Source: VGTK01 sp046327915 (GTDB taxonomy: Bacteria; Desulfobacterota; Binatia; UBA12015). From it: a stretch of 64,000 nt of DNA. The notes under the pieces were generated by a model. The model did not search any database, was not told the origin of the DNA, and saw only the letters and a list, made by a program, of their open reading frames with translations. A program made the position numbers and the translations under genes. Shown piece by piece: positions 41,104 to 50,664 of this stretch; within the stretch, counting starts at the first letter, position 1, and each line of letters begins with the position of its first letter. Location of the stretch: positions 3,324 to 67,323 of the forward strand of contig JAXLXO010000034.1 of assembly GCA_046327915.1 (NCBI GenBank), in the 5' to 3' direction.

Positions 41104-41967
41104 TCAGCTCGCCTGCTCCCACCGCGGTGCGACCGTCACCACCGGCGGCGACGACGCGGCCTCCTCGATCCGGCGGTAGAGCGGCTCGCGCGAGAACAGG
41201 TAGCCGTGCGTCCGGTACAGGTGCGCGAGGCCGCGGATGTGGCGCACGGTGAGCGCGTTCAGGCGGCGTCGCGTGACGCGCTGGCACTCGTGGCGCACGA
41301 TCGCGTCGCCGACGTACGTCACGCGCCAGCCGCGCAGCCGCATGCGCAGGCAGAAGTCGACGTCCTCCGGTCCGTAGAAGATGCGCTCGTCCAGCCAGCC
41401 GACCGAGTACAGCGCCGACATGCGGATCGCCTGGCAGGCGCCGACGACGTAGTCGACGTCGCGCACTCCGGTGTGGTCCCAGTCCGCGAGCTCGACCTCG
41501 CGCAGCCAGCGCTCTCCCATGTTGCCCGGCAGCTGGCGGACCACCTTGTCGATCACCGTCGGGAAGAGCTGGCAGCTCGCCTGGATCGTGTCGTCCGGCA
41601 GCACGAGGCGCGGACCGCACACGCCGACCGACGGCGTCGCCTCGAGGAAGCTCAGCAGGCGCGCGAAGGCGCCGGGCTGCACGACGGTGTCGACGTCGAG
41701 AATGATCGACACCGGCGAGCGCGCCAGCGCGAGCCCCTGGTTGCGCGCCGCCGCGACGCCGCGGTTCACCTGGTTCTGCACCAGGCGCGCATCGGGCACG
41801 AGCTCGCGCACGATGTCGGGTGTCCCGTCGGTCGACCCGTTGTCGATGACGATCACGTCGCCGCGATAGCCCGGCGCCGCGTCGCGCAGCGACGCGAGGC
41901 ACGCGCGCACGTGCTGGCGCGAGTTCCAGGTGAGGATGATGACCGTGTAGTCGGCACGCAGATTCAT
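41104..41967 (-). CDS. Family 2 glycosyltransferase
   Basis: A 287-aa GT-A glycosyltransferase. It opens with YTVIILTWNSRQHVRACLASL, then VIDNGSTDGT, the DVDT metal-binding motif and DERIFYGPEDVDFCLRMRLRGW. It has no N-terminal membrane segment, so it is likely peripheral on the cytoplasmic face, adding a sugar to a polyprenyl-linked intermediate. ATG 41967 overlaps the upstream stop by 4 bases (ATGA). Confidence 0.93.
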   Translation of the reverse strand: MNLRADYTVIILTWNSRQHVRACLASLRDAAPGYRGDVIVIDNGSTDGTPDIVRELVPDARLVQNQVNRGVAAARNQGLALARSPVSIILDVDTVVQPGAFARLLSFLEATPSVGVCGPRLVLPDDTIQASCQLFPTVIDKVVRQLPGNMGERWLREVELADWDHTGVRDVDYVVGACQAIRMSALYSVGWLDERIFYGPEDVDFCLRMRLRGWRVTYVGDAIVRHECQRVTRRRLNALTVRHIRGLAHLYRTHGYLFSREPLYRRIEEAASSPPVVTVAPRWEQAS

Positions 41968-42932
41968 GGCACCTCGGTGGGATGCGGCTTGCTCGACGCG
42001 ATCGGCGACCAGGCAACGGTGCGCCCGCGCCGCGCGGCGAGCTCGGCGAGCGCCCGCGCGGTGAAGCGCACGCCGAGATTGACGGCGACCAGCGGAACGT
42101 CGGACGGCCCGAGCCCCGCGAACATCTCGCTCCAGCGATAGCGCGCGATCGGCTGCTCCGTGCGGCCTTCGTGCCGACGCTCGTCGCGGATCTGCAGCTT
42201 GCCGGCTTCCGTTCGCATGCGCTCGCGGAAGTAGTCGGCGAGCGTCGTCGGCGGATGGAAGCGGACCTCCGCGTCGCGCACGGTGCGCAGCGCGTCGTTG
42301 CCGAGCCGCGCCGACAGCCAGCCGTCCTCGAGCAGCAGCCCCTCGGGCATGCGCTCGACGGCCGACGTGCGCATCACGTAGAGCCGTCCGCCGACGACCT
42401 GGAAGTCGAAGCGGTACGGAATCGCCGCGGCGCGTGCGACGAGCGTGGCGCTGCGCGCGACGGCGGCCGACGTCTCCGACGCGAACGGCTCGAACACCGG
42501 CACCTGGCGCGCGCTGGCGAGCAGGACGTCCGGTGAAGAGTCGAGCGCCGCGACCAGCTTCGCGAGCGCGTCGGGTGCGACCTCGACGTCGGCATCGCAG
42601 AACGCGATCAGCGGCGTCGTGCAGGTCGCGCGAACGAGATTCCACGCGCGCGCCTTGTCGGCGCGCGCGTCCACGATCACGCGCGCCGTGCCCGGCGTCT
42701 GTCGCGCCACCATCGCGTGCGCGGCGGCGAGCGCAGCGCCGGATCCCGCCGGACCGTTCACGCAGATCGCGAAGTCCACCTCGCGGCCCGCGGTGGCGAG
42801 CCGCGTCGCGGCGTCCTCGAGCGAGCGCAGCGTGCGCTCGAGCGCGGGCTCGTCGGCGCGGCAAAGGACCGCGACGGTGACGGCGTCGCGCACCGGGGTG
42901 CCACCGGACGAGGTACGAGGCGCGTCGCTCAC
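41964..42932 (-). CDS. Family 2 glycosyltransferase, divergent
   Basis: A 322-aa glycosyltransferase-like protein. The N-terminal part has AVLCRADEPALERTLRSLED, then DARADKARAWNLVRATCTTPLIAFCDADV with a DAD metal motif, and LEDGWLSARLG, where the acceptor-site ED dyad is normally found. The C-terminal 100 residues (YFRERMRTEAGKLQIRDER) are unlike the neighbouring glycosyltransferases. It overlaps both neighbours by 4 bases. Confidence 0.85.
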   Translation of the reverse strand: MSDAPRTSSGGTPVRDAVTVAVLCRADEPALERTLRSLEDAATRLATAGREVDFAICVNGPAGSGAALAAAHAMVARQTPGTARVIVDARADKARAWNLVRATCTTPLIAFCDADVEVAPDALAKLVAALDSSPDVLLASARQVPVFEPFASETSAAVARSATLVARAAAIPYRFDFQVVGGRLYVMRTSAVERMPEGLLLEDGWLSARLGNDALRTVRDAEVRFHPPTTLADYFRERMRTEAGKLQIRDERRHEGRTEQPIARYRWSEMFAGLGPSDVPLVAVNLGVRFTARALAELAARRGRTVAWSPIASSKPHPTEVP

Positions 42933-43867
42933 GGCTTCCCCGCCGCGGTCGCAGGAACGTGCGGTCCACTTCCCGACATCCCCGCGTGCACGAGCCCGCC
43001 CCGGACCGCGACACCGGCGAGCGCCGCATAGCGCTCCGCGAGCGGCGATCCGGACAGCCGGTAGGCGATCGCGCGCGCGCCGAACGTCGACGCCGCGAGC
43101 GCCCGCAGCAGCACGGTCGCGGCAGCACCGTGGCGATGACGGTGAAACGCGAGCTGACTCGCGAAGATCGCGGCCGCCCGGCGCTCTCCGAGGAGTTCGC
43201 GTCCGGCCGCGTTGCCTTCGTGCAGGATGGACACCTGCGGCAAATAGACGACGGCCTTACCGGATTCGTGCACCCGAAAGCACAAATCCATGTCCTCGGC
43301 GTAGAGAAAGTAGCGCTCGTCGAAGCCGCCGAGCGCCAGCAGCTCGTCGCGGCGGCCGAGCAGGAAGGCCCCGTGGCACCAGTCGATCGCCACCGGATCG
43401 GGCCCCTCGGGGGCGCTCATGCGCTCGTGCGACGGCCGGCGGAGTGCCGCGAGCGAGAAGAACGGCTCGACGGTCGGCAGGACGTTGCCCTGCCCGTCGC
43501 GCTGCGCGACGCCGACGAGGCCCACGTCCGGCCGGCGGTCGAGGATCGCGAGCGCTGCGGCGATCGCGTCGTCCGACACGATCGCGTCGGGATTGAGGAA
43601 CAGCACGCAACGTCCGCGGGCTTCGCGCAGACCCCGATTCGCGGCGCGGCCGAAGCCGAGGTTCGCGTCGTTCACGACCAGGCGCACGTCCGGGTGCCGC
43701 TCGCGCAGGAGCGCGATGCTGCCGTCGCGCGACGCGTTGTCCACCACGACGAGCTCGCGACCGTCGCCGCGGGCCGCGTCGAGGCACGCGCCGAGGTACG
43801 CGGCGCCGTTCCAGTTGACCACGACGACGCTCAGCGTGACGGCCGCCGGCTGCGACGTCGTGCTCAC
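42929..43867 (-). CDS. Family 2 glycosyltransferase (rhamnosyltransferase-like)
   Basis: A 312-aa GT-A enzyme: LSVVVVNWNGAAYLGACLDAA, VVDNASRDGSI, NPDA, FDERYFLYAEDMDLCFRVHESG and the helix ASQLAFHRHRHG. This layout is typical of dTDP-rhamnosyl or related transferases. GTG 43867 overlaps the stop of the upstream gene (GTGA). It is one of four family 2 members in this locus. Confidence 0.92.
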   Translation of the reverse strand: MSTTSQPAAVTLSVVVVNWNGAAYLGACLDAARGDGRELVVVDNASRDGSIALLRERHPDVRLVVNDANLGFGRAANRGLREARGRCVLFLNPDAIVSDDAIAAALAILDRRPDVGLVGVAQRDGQGNVLPTVEPFFSLAALRRPSHERMSAPEGPDPVAIDWCHGAFLLGRRDELLALGGFDERYFLYAEDMDLCFRVHESGKAVVYLPQVSILHEGNAAGRELLGERRAAAIFASQLAFHRHRHGAAATVLLRALAASTFGARAIAYRLSGSPLAERYAALAGVAVRGGLVHAGMSGSGPHVPATAAGKP

Positions 43868-45003
43868 GACCAGAAGCGCAGCCCCCGATACGCGTGGCAG
43901 GCGTCGCCGAGGATCAGCTTGTACGCGCGCGGCTCCTGCGCCTGCAGCGTCTCGAGGTCGTGCTGGCCGGCGAGCCGTGACACGATCGCCGCGAGTTGCT
44001 CGCGCGCCTGCGTCACGGTCTGCGTCTGCGCCGCGTCGAGCTGGAAGACGTCGTATTGCGCCGCGTAGCCCAGGTCCTCGACGGCGTGCCCGAGGAAGGT
44101 GAGCTTCGCCGCGTCCGCGTTGAGCCGCACCATCGGATGGTCGCCGCGCAGCGACAGGTCGATCAGCTGTGGCTCCGCGCGCATGCGGAACAGCAGCGCC
44201 TTCAGGAGCCGCTCCGTGTGCGGCCGCAGGTCGCCGACCGTGTAGCCGTTCCGCAGCGCGTCGATGAGCCCGTAGAGCATGTGCGTACCGTTGCACGCCG
44301 AGCGCTGGATCGTGCCGCGCGCGTACGGCGTCGCGCCCGCCATCGCGGCGAACGTCTCGGAGTACGCGGCGTCGGTCTCACGGAGGTGACGCTGCACGAT
44401 GTCCGACACGTGGATGTCGAGACCGCGCGCGGTCTTGAACGTGTCGCGGTCCTGCGGGAACTCGTGCGTGAGCACGCTCACCATCCACGACAGCTCGTCC
44501 GTGATCTCCTTCGGGTCGAGCAGCGCCTCGCTGCCCGAGAGGATCTCGCGTCGCGTGAAGCGTCCGACCGGCGTGACGAAGGCGCGCTCGTAGGGCACCT
44601 CGGTGACCTGAAGGATCTGCAGGAAGTGGAACGGGTGCCGCTCGACGTCCGTCGGGAAGTACGGATACTTCTTGACGTCGACCGTCTGCGTGCGGAGCGT
44701 CTCCGCGACCAGCGCGTCGACCACGGGCTTGCCGTTCGCCTTGACGTCGGCGCCGAGCGCGAGCACGACGTGCGCCTGCACCCACGGGTCGTCGCTGGTC
44801 AGCGCGCGCTGCAGGATGAACTCGCGCAGCAGGTCGATGGTTTCGGCGCTCGAGAAGCGCGCAGCGCTCGCGGCGGGCTTCGGCGTCGCGGCCGGCGGCG
44901 CCTGCGCGAAGACGCGCGAGGCCCCGCCGAAGGCGAGACGTGCGAACACCGCGCCGCCCGCGAGGGCGCCGGCGCGGCAGGCTTGTCGGCGCGTCAAGCG
45001 CAT
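43864..45003 (-). CDS. Exported protein of unknown function inside the glycan locus
   Basis: A 379-aa protein with a Tat-like signal (MRLTRRQACRAGALAGGAVF, then AFGGASRVFAQ). The mature part is helical with no family that I recognise: SSAETIDLLREFILQRALTS, PFHFLQILQVTEVPYERAFV, HEFPQDRDTFKTARG, SACNGTHMLYGLIDALRNGY, LGHAVEDLGYAAQY. Several His and Cys residues could bind metal. It overlaps the upstream glycosyltransferase by 10 bases and the downstream one by 4, so it is firmly part of the operon. A role in periplasmic modification of the glycan is possible (inference). Confidence 0.75.
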   Translation of the reverse strand: MRLTRRQACRAGALAGGAVFARLAFGGASRVFAQAPPAATPKPAASAARFSSAETIDLLREFILQRALTSDDPWVQAHVVLALGADVKANGKPVVDALVAETLRTQTVDVKKYPYFPTDVERHPFHFLQILQVTEVPYERAFVTPVGRFTRREILSGSEALLDPKEITDELSWMVSVLTHEFPQDRDTFKTARGLDIHVSDIVQRHLRETDAAYSETFAAMAGATPYARGTIQRSACNGTHMLYGLIDALRNGYTVGDLRPHTERLLKALLFRMRAEPQLIDLSLRGDHPMVRLNADAAKLTFLGHAVEDLGYAAQYDVFQLDAAQTQTVTQAREQLAAIVSRLAGQHDLETLQAQEPRAYKLILGDACHAYRGLRFWS

Positions 45004-46097
45004 CGTGCGGTCTCCTCCCGCGTGCGGCCCGCGGTCTCGTCCGTTTCCGGCGGCAGCAGCTCGTCGGCGCCGAACGCCGCCGCGAGCGCACTCTGCCGCG
45101 CACGATACGCGTCGCCCCCGATCGCCGGACGCCACGGCTCGCGGAACAGCGGCACGATCTCGCGGTCGGAGCGCTTTCGCCGCTCGGCGAGCGCGCGCCG
45201 CTTCTCTTCCATCGCCGGCAGCAGCGCCGCCGCCTCGAGCATACCCTGCTCGCACGCCTCGCGGCGCCCGGGCTCGAGCCGCGCCCGCTCGGACGCGAGC
45301 GCGAGCGCGCAGCCGAACATGCGCTGGCCGCGATCCGCCTCGTAGTTCTTCCACACCGAGCACAGCGCGTTGCGCTCGAGCATCGCCATGCGGCGGCCCG
45401 GGCCGAGCAGGTGCTCGCTCGCGTGCTCGCGATGGAACGCCCGCGCCGCCGGCGCGTGCACGCAGCGCTCGCCCAGCGTCCACAGCCGCCAGCCGAGGTC
45501 GACGTCCTCGAAGTACGCGAAGTAGTCCTCGTCGAAGCCGCCGGCGGCGAGAAAGACCTCGCGGTCGACGAGCATCGCGCCACCGCTCGCGAACAGGCTG
45601 TCGCGCGGTGCGGCCTCCGCGGCGTGGCGGCTCGCGTCGGCGCCGTGGCGCCAGGGGGCTCCGTGTCCTTGGAAGTTCATCGTTCCGCCGTCGAACTCGA
45701 TCCGATCGCCGTCCGCGGTGAGGATGCGGGCCCCGACGCACGCGGCCCGCGTCGACGTGCGCGCCGCGACCAGCTCGCGCAGGAAGGTCGTAGCGAAGCG
45801 CATGTCGTTGTTCACGAGGCAGAGCAGCGGCGACGCCGCCGCCTCCGCGGCGCGATCGTTCGGCCCGGCGAAGCCCCCGTTCGCGGCCGCCGCGATCACG
45901 TGAACGGCGGGATGCTCGCGCGCGAGCCAGTCGGCCGTGCCGTCGCTCGAGCCGTTGTCGTAGACGAGGATCTCGACGCGACGCGCGGGATAGTCCTGCT
46001 CGCGCAGCGACGCGAGACACTCCCCGAGGAGCGCGCGCCCGTTGCAGGTGACGACGACGAACGTCACCTCGGGCAGCTCGGCGTCCGCGAGCGCCAC
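44994..46097 (-). CDS. Family 2 glycosyltransferase
   Basis: A 367-aa enzyme. GTG 46097 has GGAGGG 9 bases upstream and follows the methyltransferase stop by 2 bases. Motifs: VTFVVVTCNGRALLGECLASL, VYDNGSSDGTADW, NNDM in the metal site, and FDEDYFAYFEDVDLGWRLWTLG. A C-terminal 110-residue helical extension (MLERNALCSVWKNYEADRG, AMEEKRRALAERRKRSD) is present. Confidence 0.92.
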   Translation of the reverse strand: MALADAELPEVTFVVVTCNGRALLGECLASLREQDYPARRVEILVYDNGSSDGTADWLAREHPAVHVIAAAANGGFAGPNDRAAEAAASPLLCLVNNDMRFATTFLRELVAARTSTRAACVGARILTADGDRIEFDGGTMNFQGHGAPWRHGADASRHAAEAAPRDSLFASGGAMLVDREVFLAAGGFDEDYFAYFEDVDLGWRLWTLGERCVHAPAARAFHREHASEHLLGPGRRMAMLERNALCSVWKNYEADRGQRMFGCALALASERARLEPGRREACEQGMLEAAALLPAMEEKRRALAERRKRSDREIVPLFREPWRPAIGGDAYRARQSALAAAFGADELLPPETDETAGRTREETARCA

Positions 46098-46099
46098 GC

Positions 46100-47938
46100 C
46101 TACCGTCCCTCCGGCCTGGCTGCGGCGATCGGCAGCGCCGCGATCGCCGCGCCGACGGCCTCGAGATCCGGCGTCCGCCGCACCACGAGCTGTTCGAGCG
46201 CGGCGCCGTGGTCGGCCCCCGTGCGATCGATCACCAGCAGGTGCCGGTACGCTGGCTCGACCGTGCTGGCGAGACCGATCGCGCGATTCGCGCTCTCGTT
46301 CGCGTGCACGTACGCGTGGTCCTGCTCGGGGTGCGAGAGCCAAGCGTTCACGGTCTGCAGGAGGATCCACGACGGCAGGTGCCCCGACGGCAGCGTCGCG
46401 ACGCTGGCGCCGCGCGACGTGAAGAAGGCTCGCGTCGCCTCGAGATCCGGGTGTCCGTGACGCAGGTGCTCGGCGAGGAATCCGTGCTCGTATCCGTAGC
46501 GCGTCCGGATCAGCTCGAAGAGGTAGCGATCCGCCTCCGCGACACCGGCCGTCGCGAACGGCGCGCCGACGAGAAGGAGTCGGCCCGCGACGCGCCACAG
46601 CTCCGCGAGCCACGCGTCGCGCGCGTCGGGCGGCACGTGCTCGAGCACGTCGAGCGCGAGCACGACGGGGAACGCTCCGTCGGCGAACGGCAGCGGCGCA
46701 CGCGGGTCGAGGACGCCGTGCCGCGGCAGGTCCACCGCGCGCGCGTCCACCGCGCGGACGTCGCGTCCGGGCAGGAAGTCGCCGGTCCACGCGAGGTGCC
46801 CTGCCCCGCCGCCCATCGTGCCGCCGACGTCGAGCACGGCCGCGTCGGCCGGCGCGATCCGCCGCACCGCCTCGGCGGCGAGCCCGTAGCGCTCGTACAT
46901 GTCGAACGGCAGCGTCAAGCAGAGCGCGTCGTGCGTCGCCGGCGCCGCGCGCACGGCGAGCGTCCGCAGCCACGCCCAGCCGGCCGGGATCGCGAAGCGC
47001 AGCTGGTGGCCGCCCGCCGGCAGGAGCGCGTGCGCGCGCAGCGTGGTCGCCTCTCCGGCGGTCCGTCCGATCACGCGGCCGTCGAGCTGCAGCGCGAGCG
47101 ACGCCGGCTCCGCGAGCTCGAGCTCGACGTCGAGCGCGAGCGGCAGGTCACCGCGGTTCAGCACGTACACCAGCGCGCCGTTGCCGACGACGCGCGTCCG
47201 CTCCGGCGTCGCCTCGCCGAAGCCCGCGCGCAGCGCCAGCCGGACGACGTCGTCCGCGCAGCGCAGCACCGGATCGGCCACGCCGAGCCCGTCGTACGAG
47301 ATCGGCGGCGCGGGCGCCGCGCGCCGCGCGACGATCTCGAGGTTCCACGCGGCCTGGAAGAAGCGCAGGCTCACCGAGAAGCCGGCGCGCTCGAGCTCGC
47401 GCACCCACCACGACGGCACCTGCTCCGCGACGTGCGTCTCCTCGCTGCGCTCGAAGAGCAGCGGATCGGGCGTGGCACCGATCAGAAGCCCGCCGGAACG
47501 CAGCACGCGCGCCGCCTCGGCGAGCAGCAGCTCGGGCCGCGGCACGTGCTCGAGCACGTCGAACGCGGTGATCACGTCGAAGCTCGCGTCGGCGAAGGGC
47601 AGCCGCTCCGCGTGGGCGGCGAGCAGGCGTCCCACGGCCGGACGCGCCCACGCTGCGGCTTCACCGATCGCGAAGCGGCTCGCGTCCACGCCGACCGCGT
47701 CGAAGCCGGCATCCAGCGCCTCGACGACGAGGAATCCGTACGCACAGCCGAGATCGAGGAGACGTGCACCGGTCCCGACCTGCTCGCGCAGGAACGGCAT
47801 CCAGTGCTGCCACGTCGCGTGCACCTGCCCGTAGCCCTCGTGCGCGAAGCCGCTGTTCTCGCCGTGGAAATAGCCGCGGCCGTAGCGCTCCTGCAGGAGC
47901 TGCGACGGCAGCGGCCCGCCCGGCGTCGAGTCGAGCAT
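46100..47938 (-). CDS. Protein with two SAM-dependent methyltransferase domains
   Basis: A 612-aa protein with two class I methyltransferase domains. The first (about 45-205) has LLDLGCAYGF, VGVDASRFA and FDVLEHVPRPE. The second (about 345-500) has AVLDVGGTMGGG, VRAVDARAV and ALDVLEHVPPD. The stretch between (about 250-335, LDVELELAEPASLALQLDGR) looks like a beta-sandwich, possibly sugar-binding. ATG 47938 is used because the longer frame (to 48034) would overlap the upstream gene by 64 bases; neither has a strong ribosome site. It probably methylates the glycan, and the two domains may have different targets. Confidence 0.85.
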   Translation of the reverse strand: MLDSTPGGPLPSQLLQERYGRGYFHGENSGFAHEGYGQVHATWQHWMPFLREQVGTGARLLDLGCAYGFLVVEALDAGFDAVGVDASRFAIGEAAAWARPAVGRLLAAHAERLPFADASFDVITAFDVLEHVPRPELLLAEAARVLRSGGLLIGATPDPLLFERSEETHVAEQVPSWWVRELERAGFSVSLRFFQAAWNLEIVARRAAPAPPISYDGLGVADPVLRCADDVVRLALRAGFGEATPERTRVVGNGALVYVLNRGDLPLALDVELELAEPASLALQLDGRVIGRTAGEATTLRAHALLPAGGHQLRFAIPAGWAWLRTLAVRAAPATHDALCLTLPFDMYERYGLAAEAVRRIAPADAAVLDVGGTMGGGAGHLAWTGDFLPGRDVRAVDARAVDLPRHGVLDPRAPLPFADGAFPVVLALDVLEHVPPDARDAWLAELWRVAGRLLLVGAPFATAGVAEADRYLFELIRTRYGYEHGFLAEHLRHGHPDLEATRAFFTSRGASVATLPSGHLPSWILLQTVNAWLSHPEQDHAYVHANESANRAIGLASTVEPAYRHLLVIDRTGADHGAALEQLVVRRTPDLEAVGAAIAALPIAAARPEGR

Positions 47939-47970
47939 CGCGCGAAGTCTAGCCGCGGCCCCGGAGGCCT

Positions 47971-50664
47971 TCAAATCTGCACGCCGCGCGATCCGGCGCC
48001 GGACGCCCGCCGGAACGTGGAGCGGCGCATCCACGCGAGCAGCGCCGCGAGCCCGGCGACGGAGACCGCGGCACCGGCGAGCAGCGACCGCGGCCGGTAG
48101 ACGATCTCGACGCGGTGTCGCCCGGCCGGCACGACGATTCCCATCATCGCGCCATGGACGCGCACGATCGGTGTTTCCTTCGCGTCCACGGTCGCGCGCC
48201 AGCCGGGGAAGTCGAGCCGCGACACCACCAGCAGCGCGTCACGCGCCGCGTCCACCGCGATCGCGAGCGACGCCGGCTCGCGCTGCTCGATCCGCAGCGT
48301 CCCCGGCGGCCTGTCCTCGGGCGCGGCCGGAAGGGCCGCCGGGTCCGCGACGCACGCGACCGCGGTGCGTGGATTCGCGACCAGGCAGCGGCGCACGTCG
48401 TCGAGGTCGGAGGCCCGCGCCATTCGCGTCGCGAGCCACGCTTCGCCGAGCGCGTCGGGATTCTCGAAGATGCGCGCGACGTCGTTGGCGTGGCGCAGCA
48501 CGAGCCTGCTGCGCACGTCGCTGCGGAAGGCGAGCTCGTCGTGCGCCTCCGCCTCCTCGAGCTCCGGTCCCGGAGACGGACCGATGCCACCGACGAAGAC
48601 CGTGGTCGGCTCGTTGGCCGTGATCTCGGCTTCGACGATCGCCTGCTGCTCGCCGTCCGCCGACGCGCCGGGCGCGGCGCGCAGCCAGACGTCCTGCCAG
48701 CCGCGCTCGCCACCGAGCGCGACGGTCGCGCCACTGTGCTGCTCGGCATCCCCTGCGCGCAGCGACGCGCGCACGCCGACGCTCGACGTCTGCTCCGCGG
48801 CGAGACCGATCGCGAAGCCGGGCGGAGCCGCGTGCAGCGCGAACCTCAGGCGGCACGGCGTGCGACACGTCCAGTGAAAGCGCCGGTCGCCGCCGTACTC
48901 GTGGATGCCGCCGCCGAGCGACGCGGTCTCGATCGCGTACGAGTCGAGCGTCGCGAAGAGGCGCGCGACGCGGCGGGCGGTCGCGGCGGTGCGCGCCACG
49001 GCCGGCAGACGTTGCGCGGCCAGATCGTCACGCGAAAGGATCCAGCGCAGGTCCGCGGCGGCAGCGCCGGGTGCGGTCGCCGCCGCGAGCGGATCGGGGT
49101 CGGCGAGAATCCACGTCAGACCTTCGCTCGGCGCGACCACCTGCGACACGAACTCGTAGCCGGTGCGCGGTGTCAGCACGTCGATCGCCCGCAGGTCGCG
49201 CAGCCCGAGTGCGCCGGAGACGAGCGGCGGCGCGAGCGCCACCGGTCCCGACACGCGTCCCGGCGTCGCCGCGTCGAGCGCGCGCAGACTCTCGACCCAC
49301 GGCGCCGGTGCCCACGGATCGAGACGCGGCGGACGCGGCACGACACCGAGCCACGCGAGCTCCGCGACGATCGCCGCCAGCCCCGCGGCCGCAAGGCCAC
49401 GTCCGGGCGAGCGGCCACGTTCGCGGCGAACGTCCGACGCGCCCGACCCGACCGGGTCGAGCGCCAGCCCCGCGAGCAGGGCGAGCGCCAGGTAGAGCGG
49501 GAAGCAGTACTTGACGAAGCTGATCGAGCCCAGCACCGGCACGCCGGCGAGCGGGACCGGCAGGAAGCCGAAGATGCGCGCCACGTAGAGCGCGACCGTC
49601 GCAGCGAGCACCCAGCCGACCGCTCGTCGCCGCGCGCGCCAGGCGCCGGCCAGCGCCAGCACGAGAACGGCGACGCCGGCGCGCGGCGGGCCGGCGAGCG
49701 GGTCGGCTCCGGAGCCCGCCGTCAAGTAGAGACCCACCGGCCCCGCGAGCCCGCCGATCGACGACGCCGGCCGGGTCCACTCCGACTGCGTGCTGCGGCC
49801 GGCGTGCACGAGGCCGCTGGCGGCGTCGTGGCTCTCGAGGAAAGGCACCAGCGCGATCCCGGCGAGCAGGATGCCGATCACGAGAGGCGCCACCAGTCGG
49901 CCGGCTCGGGCCGGCGACGCGCCGTCGCGCTGCGACCGCTCGTCGACCAGCGACGCGAGCAGCACCATCGCGCCGAACGCGGCCGACACCAGCGCGCTCT
50001 GCGGCTTGACGCCGAGCAGTGCCGCCGCCACCGCGAGCGCCAGCACGATGCCGGCCCGGCGCGAGCCGCGCAGCACGCCCAGCGCGGCCGCGAGCGCGAG
50101 GGGGACGAAGGCGTCGGTGTTGAGCGGGTGGTGCACGAGCCAGTCGAGCGTCTGGCCGGACAGCGCGAGCGCGGCCGCGGCGGCAAGCGCGCCGAACGGT
50201 CCGCAACCCAGCGCGCGAGCCAGCGCCAACGTCGCGATCGCGAGCAGCCACACGCGGAGCACCCACGCGAGGTCCTGAAGCCACGGGCCTGGAGAGACGT
50301 TCACCAGCGCCTGCAGCGGCGACCACGCGGCCATGTTGGGATTCGCGGCGAGCGGCGCGCCCAGACCGACCGCGTCGTTCCACAGCGGCAGCCGTCCCTG
50401 CGCGAGGGCCGCGTGCAGCAGGTACGGCGCCGGCTCGTCCACCCACGCGCCGCCTTCGAGGTCGCGCAGCGCGGCCGGCGGCGGCGGCGGCTCGCCGACG
50501 GGTCCGGACGGCAGCACGCCCGGCACCCACGCCGCAGGCGACAGCGTCCGTCCGCCGAACAGCACGTCCGCGAACACGCCGACGACGAGTGCCGTCAGCA
50601 GCAGCACCGCCAGCAGCGCACCGCGTGCGCCGCGCACCGGGCCCGGGCCGCGCGCGCCTACCAC
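47971..50664 (-). CDS. YfhO-like polytopic membrane protein
   Basis: An 897-aa membrane protein with a dozen or so helices followed by a 400-residue soluble C-terminal part. The N-terminal loop NDAVGLGAPLAANPNMAAWSP, the segment DWLVHHPLNTDAF and the late RLDFPGWRATVDAKETPIVR with GRHRVEIVYRP are typical of YfhO/GtrA-associated glycosyltransferase-like proteins (GT-C fold), which glycosylate lipoteichoic acid or surface polymers in Firmicutes. GTG 50664 overlaps the ketosynthase stop by 7 bases. It probably transfers a polyprenyl-linked sugar at the periplasmic face. Confidence 0.82.
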   Translation of the reverse strand: MVGARGPGPVRGARGALLAVLLLTALVVGVFADVLFGGRTLSPAAWVPGVLPSGPVGEPPPPPAALRDLEGGAWVDEPAPYLLHAALAQGRLPLWNDAVGLGAPLAANPNMAAWSPLQALVNVSPGPWLQDLAWVLRVWLLAIATLALARALGCGPFGALAAAAALALSGQTLDWLVHHPLNTDAFVPLALAAALGVLRGSRRAGIVLALAVAAALLGVKPQSALVSAAFGAMVLLASLVDERSQRDGASPARAGRLVAPLVIGILLAGIALVPFLESHDAASGLVHAGRSTQSEWTRPASSIGGLAGPVGLYLTAGSGADPLAGPPRAGVAVLVLALAGAWRARRRAVGWVLAATVALYVARIFGFLPVPLAGVPVLGSISFVKYCFPLYLALALLAGLALDPVGSGASDVRRERGRSPGRGLAAAGLAAIVAELAWLGVVPRPPRLDPWAPAPWVESLRALDAATPGRVSGPVALAPPLVSGALGLRDLRAIDVLTPRTGYEFVSQVVAPSEGLTWILADPDPLAAATAPGAAAADLRWILSRDDLAAQRLPAVARTAATARRVARLFATLDSYAIETASLGGGIHEYGGDRRFHWTCRTPCRLRFALHAAPPGFAIGLAAEQTSSVGVRASLRAGDAEQHSGATVALGGERGWQDVWLRAAPGASADGEQQAIVEAEITANEPTTVFVGGIGPSPGPELEEAEAHDELAFRSDVRSRLVLRHANDVARIFENPDALGEAWLATRMARASDLDDVRRCLVANPRTAVACVADPAALPAAPEDRPPGTLRIEQREPASLAIAVDAARDALLVVSRLDFPGWRATVDAKETPIVRVHGAMMGIVVPAGRHRVEIVYRPRSLLAGAAVSVAGLAALLAWMRRSTFRRASGAGSRGVQI

